Position numbers and translations under genes: made by a program. From Protula sp. h YS-2021 (lineage: Eukaryota; Annelida; Polychaeta; Sabellida; Serpulidae): DNA of 64,000 bases. The stretch is from positions 26,045,458 to 26,109,457 of the forward strand of contig OX457028.1 of the NCBI GenBank assembly GCA_949752745.1, in the 5' to 3' direction. The notes below the pieces were generated by a model. That model saw only the letters and a program-made list of their open reading frames with translations, was not told where the DNA came from and ran no database searches. Of this stretch, positions 1 to 10,100 are shown piece by piece (position 1 is the first letter of the stretch; each line of letters begins with the position of its first letter).

Positions 1-398
1 TCACTGTAAGTATTCGTTAGATGATTTCACTGCATGGCTAGTTGAACTTCGGTGCTTTATCAGACTAAAAAACCAGTCACATCATGCTTTGACACTTATC
101 TAGGCTGAACACAAAAGCACGTCAATCTTTCACGAATCCACATTTTTCATATCGAGTAAATTCATATTTGTAAATTGACAAATTGGCAAATGTATATTCT
201 GGAGACACATCAGCGCTCATAAGTTGCAATAAATTGTGTACTTGAATTAGTTGGAAAATTTGCTTTGGCGAGAAGTTCACGGGGTCAGCCCATCGTTTAA
301 TTCTTACGTGCGCTGAGTGGCATAAAATAAAGGGTAGGTGTTGTCACAATTGATTCAGAAAAGCGATATGGTTTGCTGAAACAGTCTCCGTTTTTCAG

Positions 399-514
399 TT
401 GTTCACCAGGTTCGATAAGTTCAACGAATTGCGCAAGTATCTGAAGTACAAGGCACCGGAGTCAGAAGTTCTGGATATGTTTGAAGAAACTTGCCAAGTC
501 AGCACGTTTGAAAA
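399..514 (+). CDS. MZB1: MZB1/pERp1-like protein, internal exon A (gene partial, 5' end outside window)
   Basis: First visible exon of a three-exon fragment (399-514, 893-997, 2010-2184) of a homologue of marginal zone B and B1 cell protein MZB1 (pERp1), an ER-lumen, saposin-like/canopy-type folding factor. Acceptor TTTTTCAG ends at 398 and donor GTAAGG starts at 515. The exon encodes 38 codons plus two bases, including DMFEETCQ, which aligns with the third cysteine region of the family. The phase-2 end joins exon B to give ENYGLK, matching the family's W-Q-D-Y-G-V stretch. An alternative acceptor at 408-409 is possible. The signal peptide and first CxxC-like pair must lie upstream of base 1. 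Identification rests on my memory of the vertebrate protein; no search was run. Confidence 0.75.
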
Positions 515-892
515 GTAAGGGTGAAGTTATTTAAAACCTGATGTGAGTACGAGGTAAACAAAAGGCTTATCACCGTGAAAGTATACGTACAACTGTCACT
601 GATAACTGATATATATTGTTTATGTGCAGCGTCGTATTATTTTTCAAAAATTTGAATTTAGATCAAACTAAGAGATATTGCTTCCTGCTTTTTTTTTTTT
701 TTTTTTTTTTTTTTGTTCACGCAAGTCATCAAAAACTGTATCAGCTACGTTTTTTGATTCCTTGCGCGGTAAATAGATATATCGCAGATGTGCAGCATCA
801 CTTTACTTTTTAAATCGACCAGAAGTTGGCTGAACGGTACTTGGGTTGAATTTTGGTCAAAATAAAAACTATTGCTTCCGGGACATTCACAG

Positions 893-997
893 CTATGGTT
901 TGAAGACTGTGAAGGGAGTGAATCGCTTGTCGGGCCCTGGACTGAAGACAGCGGACGAACCGGGTGTGCTGGCCGGTGGCGGCAAGTGGCCAGGAAG
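893..997 (+). CDS. MZB1: MZB1/pERp1-like protein, exon B
   Basis: Acceptor ATTCACAG (to 892) and donor GTAAGC (998). One base completes an Asn codon from exon A, then 34 codons and two bases follow. The peptide contains GVNRLSGPGLKTADEPGV and a GGGKWPG stretch. This is the family's signature block (vertebrate VKRLTGPGL followed by GGPWP). Phases with the flanking exons are exact, which is strong evidence that this is a real coding exon and not a chance open frame. Confidence 0.8.
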
Positions 998-1460
998 GTA
1001 AGCTGTCTGGATCGAGTAAGGGTTTTTCATCTGGTGGAAATTTTTTGTGAGCATACAGAAGAAAAATTTAAAAAAAAAGTTTGTATTGCCAGCATGATTT
1101 TACACAACAAATGTTTTGTTATTCCACCTTCCGTGAAGTTTGAAACGTGTACAATTATTGAAATTAATTCCTAACGCATTAGTTTTGCTCTTTTACTGCA
1201 ATTCTCACAAAATGACAGTGACATCTGGGATTAATGTTTCCTATCAAAATAAGCTCATTTGTTTTCCAGTTTAGATATAGAGTTGAGATATTGCTTAATG
1301 ACGAACATCGTATTATTTAAAATCTGAAGCAAATGAGAAACCATATATTTTTGGTAGGATATTCCGGAATAAACTACCAATAATTCGAATGGCGCATAAA
1401 TAAACTTGCTACTTTTTTCTTATATCGTAATGTGAAAATAACTTGAGCAATGTGCATTTT

Positions 1461-1545
1461 TAGGCCCCAACCCTTCGGATTGGGGCCTATAGGTTTGGGG
1501 TGTCTGTCCGTCAGTCTGTCCGTCCGTCTGTCCGTCATCGCTTTA
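1461..1545. repeat. Hairpin plus (CCGT)n microsatellite, dispersed repeat
   Basis: A 10-bp perfect inverted repeat (1461-1470 with 1480-1489, TAGGCCCCAA and complement) is followed by a degenerate CCGT/CTGT tetranucleotide run (about 1500-1540). It lies in the MZB1 intron between exons B and C. Two similar hairpins occur at 39876 and 46183. Confidence 0.6.
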
Positions 1546-2009
1546 TACCCCTATGAATTTGCGGGGCGGTTGGGGCCTACGTGTGTTTCCCAAATACTTA
1601 CTTGTTATCTTTTGGCGAAAGGAAATTTGACCTATCCGAAAATTAAATTGAAATTCAGCTGTTTATTAAAATGTTAAATTGTTCTTAATTTTTCATTTTT
1701 TTCACGTTTGTCTATTCCTAAGGCAAGTAAATAAATTGTTTATATAGTTAACAGCCTAAATGGTGAAACAAAAAAAAAAGACTGACATTCTATTTATCGA
1801 AAGTCGGTTCCTGAATAGCCTACAAAAATAATATCTGGTTTCTTATTTGGTTCAGAATTCCTATTTTAAATAATACAGTGTTTATAATAAATATTAAAGG
1901 GACATCTTTAAACCGGACAAGTTGTAATATATTACAAGGTGGTCTCTGCAGAGAGTAATATACCTGTGGATCGCTTATGATTTATATCCCACATATAACT
2001 GGTTTGCAG

Positions 2010-2184
2010 AATTGTGGACATGTGTGAGCAGTTCATTGGTGAGATTGGCGAAATGGAGATCTACAACAACTATGCGAAACATCCGAAGAGTCGCAAAATG
2101 TTGAACAACTATCTGTGCCATGGCAAGGGCCTGCTGGGAGAATGCAAGCGGGTGGAATCGCAGAGGGGGAAGGACGAATTGTGA
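2010..2184 (+). CDS. MZB1: MZB1/pERp1-like protein, terminal exon ending in KDEL
   Basis: Acceptor GGTTTGCAG ends at 2009. The exon encodes an Arg completed across the intron plus 57 residues and TGA (2182-2184). Visible are MCEQFIGEIGEMEIY, then YLCHGKG and GECKR, giving the last three cysteines of the saposin-like fold in the order C, LC, C. The C terminus is RGKDEL: a perfect KDEL ER-retrieval signal, where the vertebrate protein, as I recall it, ends in a REEL-type variant. The family acts in the ER lumen as a co-chaperone/oxidative-folding helper for secreted and integrin clients. The gene is on + and converges on the GLD2-like gene. No clear polyadenylation signal was identified just downstream. 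Confidence 0.82.
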
Positions 2185-5100
2185 CGTCATAATAGCGTCA
2201 TATTTGCAGCTTATTGCGCTATCTTCATCATCATGGCAACGAAAATTGAAGACATTTCAAATCACGTAGTTGATTGGTTTGGGAAGATGGGTAATTAAAA
2301 GTTAGCAGTACCATCGTTGAGTAAGATCATTGAAGAGTAAAATATTTCACCTGAAGTATCTGTGATTACGTGAAGTTGTATACACCCTTCTTGTATTATT
2401 GTAGCACGCAATTCTTAAGTAGTTACCAACCCCTGATACATTTTACAAGATTAATGATCATCTGTTGATCTAAGTTGCAATACACTAAATGTATAATCGG
2501 AAACTCAGATCTGACCTAACAATATGTGTGCAGTTGATATGCAGAGTTTTTTTTTGCGATACATTTGTGTTTTTTTTGTTTTTGTTTTTTGTTGTTTGCA
2601 GTGATATCAACAATAATTACATTTTTTTTGTAATTTTTGGCTGCTCATAAAGTGTAATGCCGGCAACGTAGTGTTTATAAAATAGCGGCCCAAAATGTGA
2701 TAAGATATACAGTAAAACTACCATTGCCGAACTGTCCTGCAATATTCAATAGAAGGAAATGAGTTTGAATTTCGTTGCGGAAGCGTCATAAGTTGTCTTT
2801 AGTATTTGCAAATACCTTGAAAAGATTTGACTGAAAGTTGCAGGTTTATTTTAGGTTTAAATATTTAAAAAAATATTAAGATGCGATGCATGCAGACTGC
2901 TAGGAAACTTCCATTTATATTGTTATGTAGTGGTGCTTGGTGTCAGAAACAATGCACGCGAGTGGACATTATTGCTGAAGCAGTACAAAAATTAACACAT
3001 ATTGCTTCCATTGTTTTTACAGTGGTTGAAGTTTTCTCTCTCATGGTTTACTATGTAAAAGGGTGAAAGCAGGAAATGACCCATGTCTCGAAAGTTATAC
3101 ATGTACTTATATAATGCCATCTGAGCTTTGTTGTTGTGTGAAGCAGATGTCTGACACCGCAGTGGAGCGGAGGTATTCCATTCGGTTTTTTGCGTGCGTT
3201 GTCTGCACATTGTTATTTTCATGTGTTCTGACATTTCAGACATTCCAGTCTAATTTGCGGTTTCTTATATCTTTACGTAAATTGTTATGTCACGTCAAAC
3301 CTGAATATAAAATGCGATCGAAAATTTTTAGAGTGTAAATCAAAACACCCAGGATACCTAACTTGCCACTGTGAAAAAATGCTTTTAAGATATTTCTAGT
3401 CATCTGAAGAAGATCAGGTCGGCAGCGCATAGTTGCGTAATTTGTAGGCAAAAAATAGTTTAAACAAAGTAAATGAGATGTGTAGTTAAGGTAGGATAGA
3501 CAAAGAACTAGACAAAAAAATATCCAAATTTCCACGTCATTTCTACAGTGTTCTCCAATCGCGTTTTAGTGTAAGTGTAAACACTATTGATGGTAGGACT
3601 GGGTGGGGAGGGGGGAGGGAGTGGAGGGGTAATACGTGAAATTGATAAACGTAAACTAATGGTCGTAAAACATCTATGATACTGTATATATATATCAATG
3701 ACACTGAGCATAGAGAGTCTTTTTGAGGAATTCAAACGTGCCTCGGGACAAAAAAGATCTAATTCTTATTTGCTTGATACATTCTTTTTTTAAACAAGAG
3801 GCTGTTGTTAGAGCTTCCTTGGAGGTATGCCCTTACAGTCAAGGGACATGTTCTTTAGAGTTGACGAGAAAAACATTGTGAAAGACTTTAAACGGAATGG
3901 TTTTTTTTTTCTATTTTGTGGTGGATCGTGTTTACTTACGAGCGGCTGTTGTTTACTTAGGAAGTGCTCATTGTTTACTTAGAACGCTTTCTAACTGAAT
4001 TTATGAATAATACACACGTGTATATTTAAGGCTCGTATTCAAAAATGCGAGTGCAAGATTTGTTTATGCCGGTATAAAAAAAGGTCACTGATGAATACTC
4101 ACCTTAAGATTTTTATACTGAACATAAAGACAAAACCGTGATTATACTCTAGCTAAAACCAAGACCAGCTGCATAAAAAGTTATAGGGGAAAGGTGAAAA
4201 GAGAGACAAGCTAGGATTAGGATATTTTAGTTTTGTAACCAGGCCAGTTGTTGTCCAACTTCCGGTCCGACGCTTGTTTTTACTGCAACGGGTGTAGCTT
4301 ATGTATTGCATGTTTCCGTTCTGCGCAGTGATATTGATGGCATATAAAGATATCACAAGAACACTGCTGTTAATTGAGGTGATCAATACCAGAAGCATGT
4401 GTGCAATTTATGGCTTTGATGTATAGTCGAAAGATTATAGGTGACAACTGAGTAATGTATTCTCATGATCTCGCATTGTTTTTTTTTCAAAGAAGTTCAC
4501 TTTGAAATCAATATCGGAGTTAAAAGTGTTGTATTTTTTCAGTTTTTTTTTTATATCTTTTTCAGCTTTTTCTAAGCCACGCGTCATTTCTCGTTTCACT
4601 TCTTGTCTGCTGTTTGTTCGGGTGTATTTGCTGTTTACGATGACGTGTTGTTCAGTGAGTATGAGCCAATCGGGCGTATGGTAAGTGACACGTGTACTCC
4701 TACGTCTGCGGTTAGCAGCTGTTCTTGTTTATGACTGAAACTCGGGCTCTTTGCCACGGCGCGTTCACATTTATTAGACCATATAACCCGCCAAGGGTCG
4801 GTCGTGCCGTTAAATCATGTAACTATTACCCATTGCCTCTGAGTTGTTGACGAAAAAATAATCTGAGTTGTCGAATTTTTCAATACGGTGACGTTCAGTA
4901 ATTTTTGGAATTTATGTTTTAAATCCAAGTTTAAGTTCAGTGTAAAAAGTTTATGCTAAAAGATCCCGATGTGCAAGGCGTCTCGGCCCAGGTGTTGGTA
5001 ACAAAGCATTCTAGCAGCGGTTTATCTTAGTAGACGTAAAACATAAACTAGGTTTTCTTTTGGCCGCAATTCACTTCACATTTACTCAAAAAACGGAAAA

Positions 5101-5970
5101 GAAAAAAAATCCAAGAAAAAATGTTCAATTTCACTATAGTGCGGTTTTTTTTTTTGTTTTTTTTTTTTTTTTTGGAATGCCGTGTCCACAAGTGGAGTAT
5201 AACCGTTAAGGAAGTGTATTTCAGTTGTATACGTTATTGTCTGTTGGTGTGTTTGCACAGTGTTGCAGTTTGGAAGATGAAAATAAAACAGAAAAAAGCT
5301 ACTGGTTTTCTTCTGTACGTCAACAACTCATTCAGTTGCTTAGTCCGTTGCCTCGTCTGTAATTCTTTGTGGGGTCAACTGGATATAGTGTATTGTCCTG
5401 GGCACCGTGAAATATCACTATACTCACCTGCGCTATAACTGCTCTCTCCGGGTCATACATCTTCTTCATAACTTTTTATAACCGGTCACGTTCTCCAGCT
5501 ATTTAGTATGTAAATATGTTTTTTTTTTTTTTTTTTTTTTGTCGTTTCGAGCTGTTATCACTCTACTCTTCCTGGGCTATTGTTCAAATATTTATTTTTG
5601 TAGCTATGAATATTTTAAAACGCATTCTTCCCAAGAAACATATGCAAAAATTTAACCTTTTTCGCTGCATTTACAATTACTCAAGAAAAAGCTATATCTT
5701 CAGATTCTTTCTTTCATTTATTTTTTTTTTCAAGATTACAAATCAATAAAGAATCATGTCATTTTATATTTAAAAGGCTCGGAGGCACATGGTAAAGTCG
5801 ACGTGCTATCAATTGAAAGTACAATGCTTTCAATTTGGTTTTGCAATTTGATGCCTGCTTTTCACATTTTTTTCTTTGTTTGAAATTGTGGGGACAGTTG
5901 TTTGAATAAATCAAAATTTCTGCAAAAGCGGGCAGAACGAACGGCTTCGAGGTACCGATGTCTGTCCACG
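2185..5970. other. 3' UTR / intergenic spacer, no gene seen
   Basis: A+T-rich sequence between the MZB1-like stop codon and the 26-bp minisatellite. It holds long T tracts near 5143-5173 and 5519-5540 and a G-rich run near 3601-3630. I saw no supported exon; open frames here are short and dominated by poly-Phe from T tracts. Confidence 0.5.
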
Positions 5971-6440
5971 CCGCTAACGCAAGTGCACCTTTTCAGCCGC
6001 TAACGGAAGTGCACCTGCTCAGCCGATAACGGAAGTGCACCTGCTCATCCGCTAACGGAAGCGCACCTGCTCAGCTGCTAACGGAAGTGCACCTGCTCAG
6101 CCGTTAACGGAAGTGCACCTCCTCAGCCGCTAACGGAAGTGCACCTGCTCAGCCGCTAACGGAAGTGCACCTCCTCAGCCGCTAACGGAAGTGCACCTCC
6201 TCAGCCGCTAACGGAAGCGCACCTCCTCAGCCGCTAACGGAAGCGCACCTGCTCAGCCGCTAACCGAAGTGCACCTCTTCAGCCGCTAACAGAAGTGCAC
6301 CTGCTCAGCCGCTAACAGAAGTGCACCTGCTCAGCCGCTAACGGAAGTGCACCTCCTCAGCCGCTAACGGAAGTGCACCTCCTCAGCCGCTAACGGAAGT
6401 ACACCTCCTCAGCGGCTAACGAAAGTGCACCTCCTCAGCC
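5971..6440. repeat. 26-bp minisatellite, about 18 copies
   Basis: Tandem copies of a 26-bp unit (consensus CAGCCGCTAACGGAAGTGCA plus CCTSCT). Variation is mostly single substitutions; the last copies are the most divergent. It lies downstream of the GLD2-like stop codon. 26 is not a multiple of three, and no coding role is suggested. Confidence 0.95.
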
Positions 6441-7005
6441 AAATAATTCTTTGTTTTTTCACACAAAACTAGTAGCATTTTTCACAACACCCGAAGCGTT
6501 GGATCTTTAAGTTTAATATATTTTGTAGGCCGGGTGATAACTGATTTTATTTATTTATTTGAGAGGAGCGAAGCGGCGGGAGCATATTTTGTTAAATTTT
6601 GTATCTGATCAAGTCCATGTTATCACAGAAATCGCTCAAAATCACCAAAAGATAATACACTTTTTCTTACAAATAATCAAAACTACTTCCTGCAGTATCC
6701 GTACGCAAATTACCCGTCGCAAAATGAGCCCGTCCAGCGCCCGGTTTCAACAACACTTATTTTCCATGACTAGGAAATCTGCCAATATCAGTGTATCGGG
6801 CGGACAGGCGCCATAATCACCAACTACTGCGGGGAAAAAAGTCTTGAGAGGTCGCCTAAAGTGACCAGTTCATGACGGATGTTGCTCACGACATCTGGAC
6901 CTTACCATAAGGGAGAACCTTTTCGCCCTTTTTTTTTTACCTGTAGATCGCGATGGAGTCGGAAGGTAAAGGATAACAGTGGAGCCGCACGGGCTTCGGG
7001 ATTCC
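6441..7005 (-). other. Putative 3' UTR of the GLD2-like gene
   Basis: Region downstream of the GLD2-like stop codon on the - strand. Overlapping AATAAA signals (read on -) occur at about 6546-6560, some 450 bases past the stop, and are the best candidate polyadenylation site. No other feature was recognised. Confidence 0.4.
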
Positions 7006-7145
7006 TCAGAAGGCACTGGCGAATAAGCAGTCAGTGGACTTGGCGTCCTTGACCCTTTTCCAGCTCACGTCAATCACGTGACGTATTTTCATATACTTAA
7101 ATCGGTCGTAAACGGCGCGTGCTGTATTTGACAGGTTAAACGGTT
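7006..7145 (-). CDS. TENT2: GLD2-like, terminal exon
   Basis: Acceptor TTGGTTTTAG, exon from 7145 down to TGA at 7008-7006. It begins by completing a Glu codon, then PFNLSNTARAVYDRF, the family's C-terminal EPFDxxNTARAV block. It ends ...DCLFASAF-stop, 45 codons after the junction. Confidence 0.85.
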
Positions 7146-10100
7146 CTAAAACCAAAAATTAGAGAAACTCACCATAAATAAATAGAAAAACTGGAAGGAA
7201 GAAAGGGTACACAAATCAAAATGAACCTCAGAAATTAAAGTTGTCTAATAACTTACGTTTGGAATGCATTTTGCGAGAAGTGTGGACCACTCTTTTTACA
7301 TTTTAGGTATTTTAGAGTTCCAGATCAATTCTAAAGTAACGCCTTACCTTCAATGCAAATACATTTCCACTGATTGACCGGATTGGAAACGGGATTCTGC
7401 CTGATGACGTAATTACGAGGGACGGCACAGCCCAGACGTACTGATGCAGCCTGATCGTCGAATCTGAAATATATCAGTCTATCAAAGATACATCTGGTAC
7501 TTTTTCGATACTTTTCCTGAAGGCAAATTTCACAAACAGGAATTGGCCCTTTCTATAAACGCAGGCATGTATAGTACTTGCGCATTAATTTATATGTGCT
7601 TTGTTCATTTTATCGCGTTATTAACAACTTAGGTTGTGATGTTCTTTTTTTCTCTCTTCATTTTTCTTTAGTAGGATATATCCTACCCATTTGCGTCGAG
7701 TGTACGAGCACCAAATGGAACTCAAATGCGTTGGTCTTCCCATCCAAAATTGTATGGTTAAATACATACGAGCGACTGAAGATCATGGCACCACTAAAAT
7801 AGGCGCCCAATGGCACTGTAAGGCAATTCTATGCCAGTGATATATGCCAAGGAGCAACAAGATCGTGCCACCATCCCCCCGATAGCGGGACGAACTTTTC
7901 AATCCGTTATCTCTTGAAATGTTACATCTGTGTATGGCCTAATTCGTATGGAAATACGTATTGTTAAAAAAAATAATTAAAAAAAAAACAAAAAACAAAA
8001 CAAAGAAGAAAAAAAACTGGAAACATAACAAATGGACATGACGAAACATACCGTGCATACATCCCAATGATAAACTGTTGAACGGCACACTTCTCAACAC
8101 TCGACGCGTAAACTACGCTCAAGGCCCCCTATTTATGACGTCACTTACTTGAACACAGTGCTGTAATAATGAAGGAATCCCACAAACAGATCTCCCACAT
8201 TTTGGTCATTATCGGATGCGAACTCTGGAGGACTNNNNNNNNNNNNNNNNNNNNNNNNNNNNNNNNNNNNNNNNNNNNNNNNNNNNNNNNNNNNNNNNNN
8301 NNNNNNNNNNNNNNNNNNNNNNNNNNNNNNNNNNNNNNNNNNNNNNNNNNNNNNNNNNNNNNNNNNNNNNNNNNNNNNNNNNNNNNNNNNNNNNNNNNNN
8401 NNNNNNNNNNNNNNNNNNNNNNNNNNNNNNNNNNAAGCACTTCAATCTTTGCTGAGAAAACAAACCACACGAAGCCCGAGGAACAAAATTAATCACTATT
8501 AACTCCAGTTATCTGTGGTAACTCCTGACGAAATTAGTACAGCAGCCGCGCTCAAAGCCCTGTTATTGCACACCAGGGGCGACTTTCTCCAAAAAAAAAA
8601 AAACTCTAAAAAAAAAAAAAAAAAAAAGACCACCAAGTGTCGGTCTTGTACACAAGTGCCATGAGAGGGACTAGACACGAAATGGCACTGTGATTCTATC
8701 AAAATACGACGGACAGTTCGTGAAAACTCTAATTCTATTCTATATTTTATATATTAATTTCGTTCTGGCTGCAATTTTTTGCTTGTGTTCCTTCCACAAA
8801 CAACATGACAGGAAAGAAAGACATTAAGGTGTCTTATTGAAATTTTAAGTGCCTTCAAAATCCATTTTTTGTTGTAATTTTCATATGTATGATTAGAAAT
8901 TACTACAACCATTGCAGAAAAATTAATCAAATTGGTTTCAAGCGTTTATTGGATATCTTCAAAATATGGGAAGTTTTCACAGGAGGTGACCTGTGGAGTT
9001 GGAGTACACTTGAACAGCGACGCAAGAGAGAAGCTCGTTTTTGACTTCGCTGAAAAGAAAGGGGAGGCTGAGGGCGGATTCTACGTGAGGCCTAGAGGAA
9101 GATGAGGGGGGGGGGGGGGGGGTGGGCTCTGTAGCGGCGGTGCTGATTAAGTATTTTCACCAAAACTGTTTCCTTGACTTGATCGGCCAGATTTCCACTG
9201 AAAGCTAAGATTTCGATAAACTGTGGTGTTTGTAAAGGTAACTTTTCAAAATGAAATTATAAAGAGGCGCGTTAAACAATGAGCTGTATGTTGCTTTGAT
9301 TTTGATTTAGCACACGTTTTGATACGTCTATCCTCACCTGTAACTGTCAGTGAATTTAAGAATTGGAACCTTAGCATTGACAAACTGTAACTCCTTCAGA
9401 AATTCTAAAACAAAAAAATTAATTCTAAAATAATGTTTTATCACTGATATTTTTGTTTTTGATATATTTTTTCAACATCAGTGTACCAAAACATGTCAAA
9501 CACTTTTATTAGCCAGTCACTGCCAGTCATATATATATATATATATAGTGTTCCCAGAAATCGCGTTATGGGACACTTTAGCCCGTTCCTGAAGGTAGGG
9601 GGAAGCCATGCAGCTACTTTGGGTATCTTAATCCTTACTTTCTATATACGCCTAAGCAATGTGGAATGTGATCACTTTAAACTAGGATATACACTACGCC
9701 TTTTAAATCCGAGTCTGGAAGGTGGTAGGCTCTTGTAACGCATTGTCCAAAATAGGCGAAGTGCCATCCAAACCGGAGCTCCAATCCAAGGCATAATCCC
9801 ACCAAGTTTGAAGCTGATCCGACGCCATGCTCGCGGGTGATCGTGTGAACAGAATCAAGTGTCAAGAAACAGACCATACACTACGTATACACCCTCACAC
9901 AGAAGTACAAAAACTAGAGGTGTGTCCGATCGGAGCACGAATGCCCCGCCTGGCGGATAGTCAGTGACATAATCTTAGTTTGAGGGATGTGATTCTCCTT
10001 GAAGAAAGAATGAATAAGCACGGGCTTAGTAACGAGCACCTAACTGCAGTAAAATTGCCTAAGTTCAAAGGCCAATTTCGAATGAATAAACGCCTCGTCG

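Noticed and set aside
616..813. Frames rich in Phe or Lys over T or A tracts (also 5121-5438, 5516-5749, 18817-19014)
   Set aside because: They arise from homopolymer tracts and lack start, splice or domain support.
5971..6440. Possible CRISPR-like regular array
   Set aside because: Units are contiguous 26-bp tandem copies with no unique spacers, in a eukaryotic genome.
8141..8496. Frames crossing the N run
   Set aside because: They are open only because Ns cannot encode stops; the real exon pieces at both edges are annotated separately.
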